The translations under genes were made by a program, and so were the position numbers. The notes below the pieces were generated by a model. It was not told the DNA's origin. It made no database searches and saw nothing but the letters and a program-made list of their open reading frames with translations. A stretch of DNA of 17,743 bases from Planctomycetota bacterium (GTDB lineage: Bacteria; Planctomycetota; Phycisphaerae; UBA1845): the NCBI GenBank assembly GCA_024278775.1, contig JAJRSP010000144.1, forward strand, positions 1 to 17,743, in the 5' to 3' direction. Below, piece after piece: positions 14,869-17,743 of the stretch (the stretch's first letter is position 1; every line of letters starts with the position of its first letter).

Positions 14869-14899
14869 ATCATAGCCGTAATTCTACCTGTGATGTTAA
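14869..14899 (-). promoter_or_regulatory. Candidate sigma-70-type promoter for the large cysteine-repeat gene
   Basis: On the minus strand TTAACA (14899-14894) and TATGAT (14874-14869) are separated by 19 bases, longer than the ideal 17. The leader to the GTG would be about 145 bases. The match is by eye and modest. Confidence 0.28.
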
Positions 14900-15004
14900 A
14901 ACCCGGGCAATTTGGTCCGATCATTCGGGCGAATTAGTGGGCTCTAACGCCGTTTTGGGTGAGAGAATCGACAAAACAGGCAGACATGTTGTTCGGTGAG
15001 CTAA

Positions 15005-17743
15005 TTATGTCCCGTGGGAGCGTGCGGCGGTCGCAATCACCCGGCCGGCGGGGTGGCGGGTGTCTTCGGATATTTGGTCCAAGGCTCGAAGAAGGAGGGA
15101 TCGGAGACCTCGGGCTTCGACGGGAAGCGAGGCCAGCGATGACTTGACGGTGTCGAGGGCGCGATGCGTATCACCCCGGGCGAGGTAAAGGAGGGAAAGC
15201 AGTACGTGCGACGCCGTGGGTACGGCGTGGTCGTCCGAAGTCACATCCTCAAGGGTCATGATCATCAGCGGTTCGTTTCGAAATTCGGATGGGGTACGGA
15301 AGACGAGGGACTCGGAGATGATGGCGGCGTGGTCCGGCTGGACACGTCCCTGTTCGAGCAGGTGCTCGCCGACCAGAACGGCGCGATCGAAATAGGCCCG
15401 GGCGGCATCATCACGACCAGCTTCTTCCAGGACGATGGTCAAGTCGCGAAGGGCCAGAAAGACGCAAATCTGACTTGTCGAGGCGTGCGGAGCCAGATGA
15501 TAGAGTCGTTCCGCCGTACTGAGGGCCGCGCGAAGCTGATCAATGGCTTCCGTCACGTCACCGGCCTGGCGTCGCATTTGGCCGAGATTGCTGTAGATTC
15601 TGGCGAGTTGGAGGAGACGCCTTTCGTCTTCCGCTGCGGTGATGTCCTCTTGGTGTGATTGCAGCGCGCGTTGATAAAACGCGCCGGCCTTTTTGGTTTG
15701 CCCGCAGGCGGCGGCGTGGTTACCCGCCCATTGGTAGATCGTCGTTAGTTGAAAACGCGCCTCGGCATCATGAGGATGGCGTTTGGTTCGATTGGTGGCA
15801 AGCGTTACCAGTTCGTCAACATAGGCCTGTGATTGCTCGACATCTCCGCGTTGTGACACGGTGTGATCCAGGTGTCGAATCGCGCGGTAGAGTGCGAAGG
15901 CCCGTGTTGAGTTCTCCGGTTCGTTTGCGGCGAGTTGTTCCGCCACGGCTCGTTGTTTTCGGAAAAAGACCAGCGCTGTTTCCAAATCACCTTTTCGAAA
16001 TGAATCCGCGCCGATTCTCTCATAGCTCCACAGCAGATTGTCGCGATAGTGTAAGTTGTTGGGGAACGCTTCGGCCAGTGCTTCGTCGATGGCGAGCGCT
16101 CTTTCGTATAGTGCCCGGCGGGGTGCGTAATCGTCAAGATCGCCGAGTACATCACCCACACGAACCAGGGCGATCGAAAGGTCGGCGCGCCGATCGGGGT
16201 GATGCGGATCCGCCTCACTCAGTGTTTCATACAGTCCTAACGCTTCACGGACATGAGCCAGGGCACCGTCGTAGTCGCCGAGTGCCTGTAAAATATCTCC
16301 GAGCATACTGAGCGTGGTGGCTCGCAGCTTGGGATGATCCGGTGCCCCGGCGTCCAGTGTGGAGAGCCGTCGATAGGCCCCCTTCAGAGCCAATCGCCTG
16401 GCTTTTATCGCGCCGGGTATGTGGGCCAGCTTGGATGACACCTCGTCCACCAGAAACTCAATGGTTTCGTGTTGCGCGTCGGCTCGTGACCTTTCGCGTG
16501 CGACGGCGGCCAAGGTGCTCTGCCGGGCTTCGGTCGCCCCGCGGTACAGCACGGTGATGGTGAGGGCGTAGATCACCGTCATGACAGCGGCCAAGGCGAT
16601 GCCGGCCGCGGCGACGCGGTGCCGGAGAATGGCTCTGGAGAGTACGTAACTGCGGCTGTCGCGTTTGGCGTCGATCGGTTCACCCGCCAGGAATCGACGC
16701 AGTTCGGCGGCAAGTTCACCGGCATTCCGGTAGCGGCGTTCGGGTTCTTTGCTGAGGCATTTGAGTACGATTGTTTGTAGATCATCGTCGAACGATAAGT
16801 CGGCGGTGCTGAGGTTCCGGGGTTTCGTGTGTTGGATGCTTTCCATGGCGACTCGCGTGGAAGTGCATACGTCATACGGGAATCGGTTGGTCAACGCGTG
16901 ATAGAGCATGACGCCGAGTGCGTAGACATCCGTGCGACAGTCGATGAGATGGGATTTGCCCTCCACCTGTTCCGGTGTCGCCCATGGAAGCGATCCCAAG
17001 AACTGTCCCGTGGCCGTCATCTGCTCCCATCGCGGAGCGGAGTGCTCATCCTGTGTGGCCAGCTTTGCCAATCCAAAGTCGAGGATGTGCGGGGCGCACT
17101 GGTCATCAATGAGGATGTTGCTTGGTTTGAGGTCACGGTGTACCACGCCACGCTGGTGCGCTGCATTGGCGGCGTCGCAGATGGTGGTGAAGAGTAATAC
17201 GATTTCGCGTGCGGAGTAGTTGGTGGTCTTCAGGTGTTGATCCAATGCGGTGCCGTGGATGTAGTCCGTGACGAAATAGAACCGTCCGTTGACCTCGCCG
17301 CCGTCGGTCAGTCGGACGATGTTCGGATGGCGAATCCTGGAGAGGACCTCGACTTCGCGAGCGATGCGAACACGGCTCGTGGGGTCGCGACGCATGGACT
17401 CGTAGCTCACTTTGATGGCGACGGATCTGTTCGTGGCTTCGTGAATGGCTTCATAGACCACGCCTTGACCGCCGCGCTTGATGACCCGCTTGATGACATA
17501 TCCAGGAAAGGACTCCGGTTCGATGCCGAAACGATCCGTGAGTCCGGTCCGCGAGAAATGTTTCGACGGTGGGGGGACGCGAGACGTTTCGACTTCCCTC
17601 TGTGTAGTCGTCCCTGAAAAAGCAATAGTGTGACAGGGACGTATGATATCTTCGTTGGCATGGTTGTCGGACGTATTGCCTTTGTCAGCTTGCGGGGGCC
17701 ATCGTATCCTCGCGTGGGGTTGAGAGGTTTCCGGCCCGTCCCA
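15005..17743 (-). CDS. Ser/Thr protein kinase with TM segment and TPR-type C-terminal region, 5' end outside the window
   Basis: 912 codons are visible; counting from the window edge, the frame is open throughout and has no ATG, GTG or TTG before the internal GTG at 17461. That GTG cannot be the true start because the glycine loop KRGGQG lies immediately upstream (codons 89-94). The ATP-binding Lys is in VAIKV (Lys111), the catalytic loop HRDLKPSN at 202-209 with Asp204, DFGLAK at 222-227 and TPE at 256-258, so the enzyme should be active. A TM helix follows at about 378-400. The remaining 500 or so residues are helical TPR-type repeats, with several GDYD/GDLE/GDV turns and A-x-x-x-[YF]-x-x-A-L patterns. 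The N-terminal stretch before the kinase domain (about 80 residues seen) is polar and unremarkable. It resembles the kinase at 1138-3996 in layout but lacks the long insertion. Substrate unknown. Confidence 0.92.
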   Translation of the reverse strand, partial: WDGPETSQPHARIRWPPQADKGNTSDNHANEDIIRPCHTIAFSGTTTQREVETSRVPPPSKHFSRTGLTDRFGIEPESFPGYVIKRVIKRGGQGVVYEAIHEATNRSVAIKVSYESMRRDPTSRVRIAREVEVLSRIRHPNIVRLTDGGEVNGRFYFVTDYIHGTALDQHLKTTNYSAREIVLLFTTICDAANAAHQRGVVHRDLKPSNILIDDQCAPHILDFGLAKLATQDEHSAPRWEQMTATGQFLGSLPWATPEQVEGKSHLIDCRTDVYALGVMLYHALTNRFPYDVCTSTRVAMESIQHTKPRNLSTADLSFDDDLQTIVLKCLSKEPERRYRNAGELAAELRRFLAGEPIDAKRDSRSYVLSRAILRHRVAAAGIALAAVMTVIYALTITVLYRGATEARQSTLAAVARERSRADAQHETIEFLVDEVSSKLAHIPGAIKARRLALKGAYRRLSTLDAGAPDHPKLRATTLSMLGDILQALGDYDGALAHVREALGLYETLSEADPHHPDRRADLSIALVRVGDVLGDLDDYAPRRALYERALAIDEALAEAFPNNLHYRDNLLWSYERIGADSFRKGDLETALVFFRKQRAVAEQLAANEPENSTRAFALYRAIRHLDHTVSQRGDVEQSQAYVDELVTLATNRTKRHPHDAEARFQLTTIYQWAGNHAAACGQTKKAGAFYQRALQSHQEDITAAEDERRLLQLARIYSNLGQMRRQAGDVTEAIDQLRAALSTAERLYHLAPHASTSQICVFLALRDLTIVLEEAGRDDAARAYFDRAVLVGEHLLEQGRVQPDHAAIISESLVFRTPSEFRNEPLMIMTLEDVTSDDHAVPTASHVLLSLLYLARGDTHRALDTVKSSLASLPVEARGLRSLLLRALDQISEDTRHPAGRVIATAARSHGT

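Larger units (their letters stand above)
14718..15004 (-). other. 287-base intergenic region upstream of the large cysteine-repeat gene
   Basis: No open frame here looks coding. It carries a candidate promoter on the minus strand (14869-14899) and two copies of the palindrome CGTACG 13 bases apart (14795-14813). These fit a promoter region for the large cysteine-repeat gene rather than simple read-through from the kinase gene. Confidence 0.45.

Overview
The window looks like chromosome of a planctomycete-type bacterium, probably near Phycisphaerae. This is judged from gene content, not from any marker gene. The clues are an ECF sigma factor directly upstream of a Ser/Thr kinase with a TPR tail, a second kinase-TPR protein, a pseudopilin with a variant H-X9-DG tail, an IPTL-CTERM protein, and exported proteins ending in dockerin-like Asp-rich calcium loops. 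The DNA is GC-rich. I see no tRNA, rRNA, CRISPR, transposase or integrase.

Plus arm (1-9254). After a non-coding leader come an ECF sigma factor (414-1010), a zinc-ribbon/kinase/TM/TPR protein (1138-3996), an exported IPTL-CTERM protein (4089-5342), an exported protein made of seven cysteine repeats (5604-6812), an exported six-bladed YWTD-type propeller with a dockerin-like tail (about 6972-8450), and an OmpR/PhoB response regulator (8502-9254).

Minus arm, read from the right edge leftwards. It holds a second kinase-TPR protein whose 5' end lies outside the window (17743-15005), a large exported protein with three copies of the same cysteine repeat plus four calcium-type loops (14717-12723), a pseudopilin-like protein (12634-11816) and a hybrid sensor histidine kinase (11784-9493). 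The arms converge on a palindrome-rich intergenic region (9255-9492).

The main find is a strictly periodic 50-residue repeat, C-x3-C-x10-C-x9-C-x10-C-x4-C followed by about 8 residues. It occurs seven times in one protein and three times in another, in genes on opposite strands about 7.3 kb apart. I do not recognise it as a named family. Both carriers have signal peptides, so a disulfide-bonded helical-hairpin repeat of the cell surface or periplasm is the simplest reading. The two arms resemble each other: kinase-TPR first, cysteine-repeat and dockerin-like exported proteins next, two-component protein last. That suggests, but does not prove, one envelope-related functional neighbourhood in which kinases, a sigma factor and a two-component system govern surface proteins.
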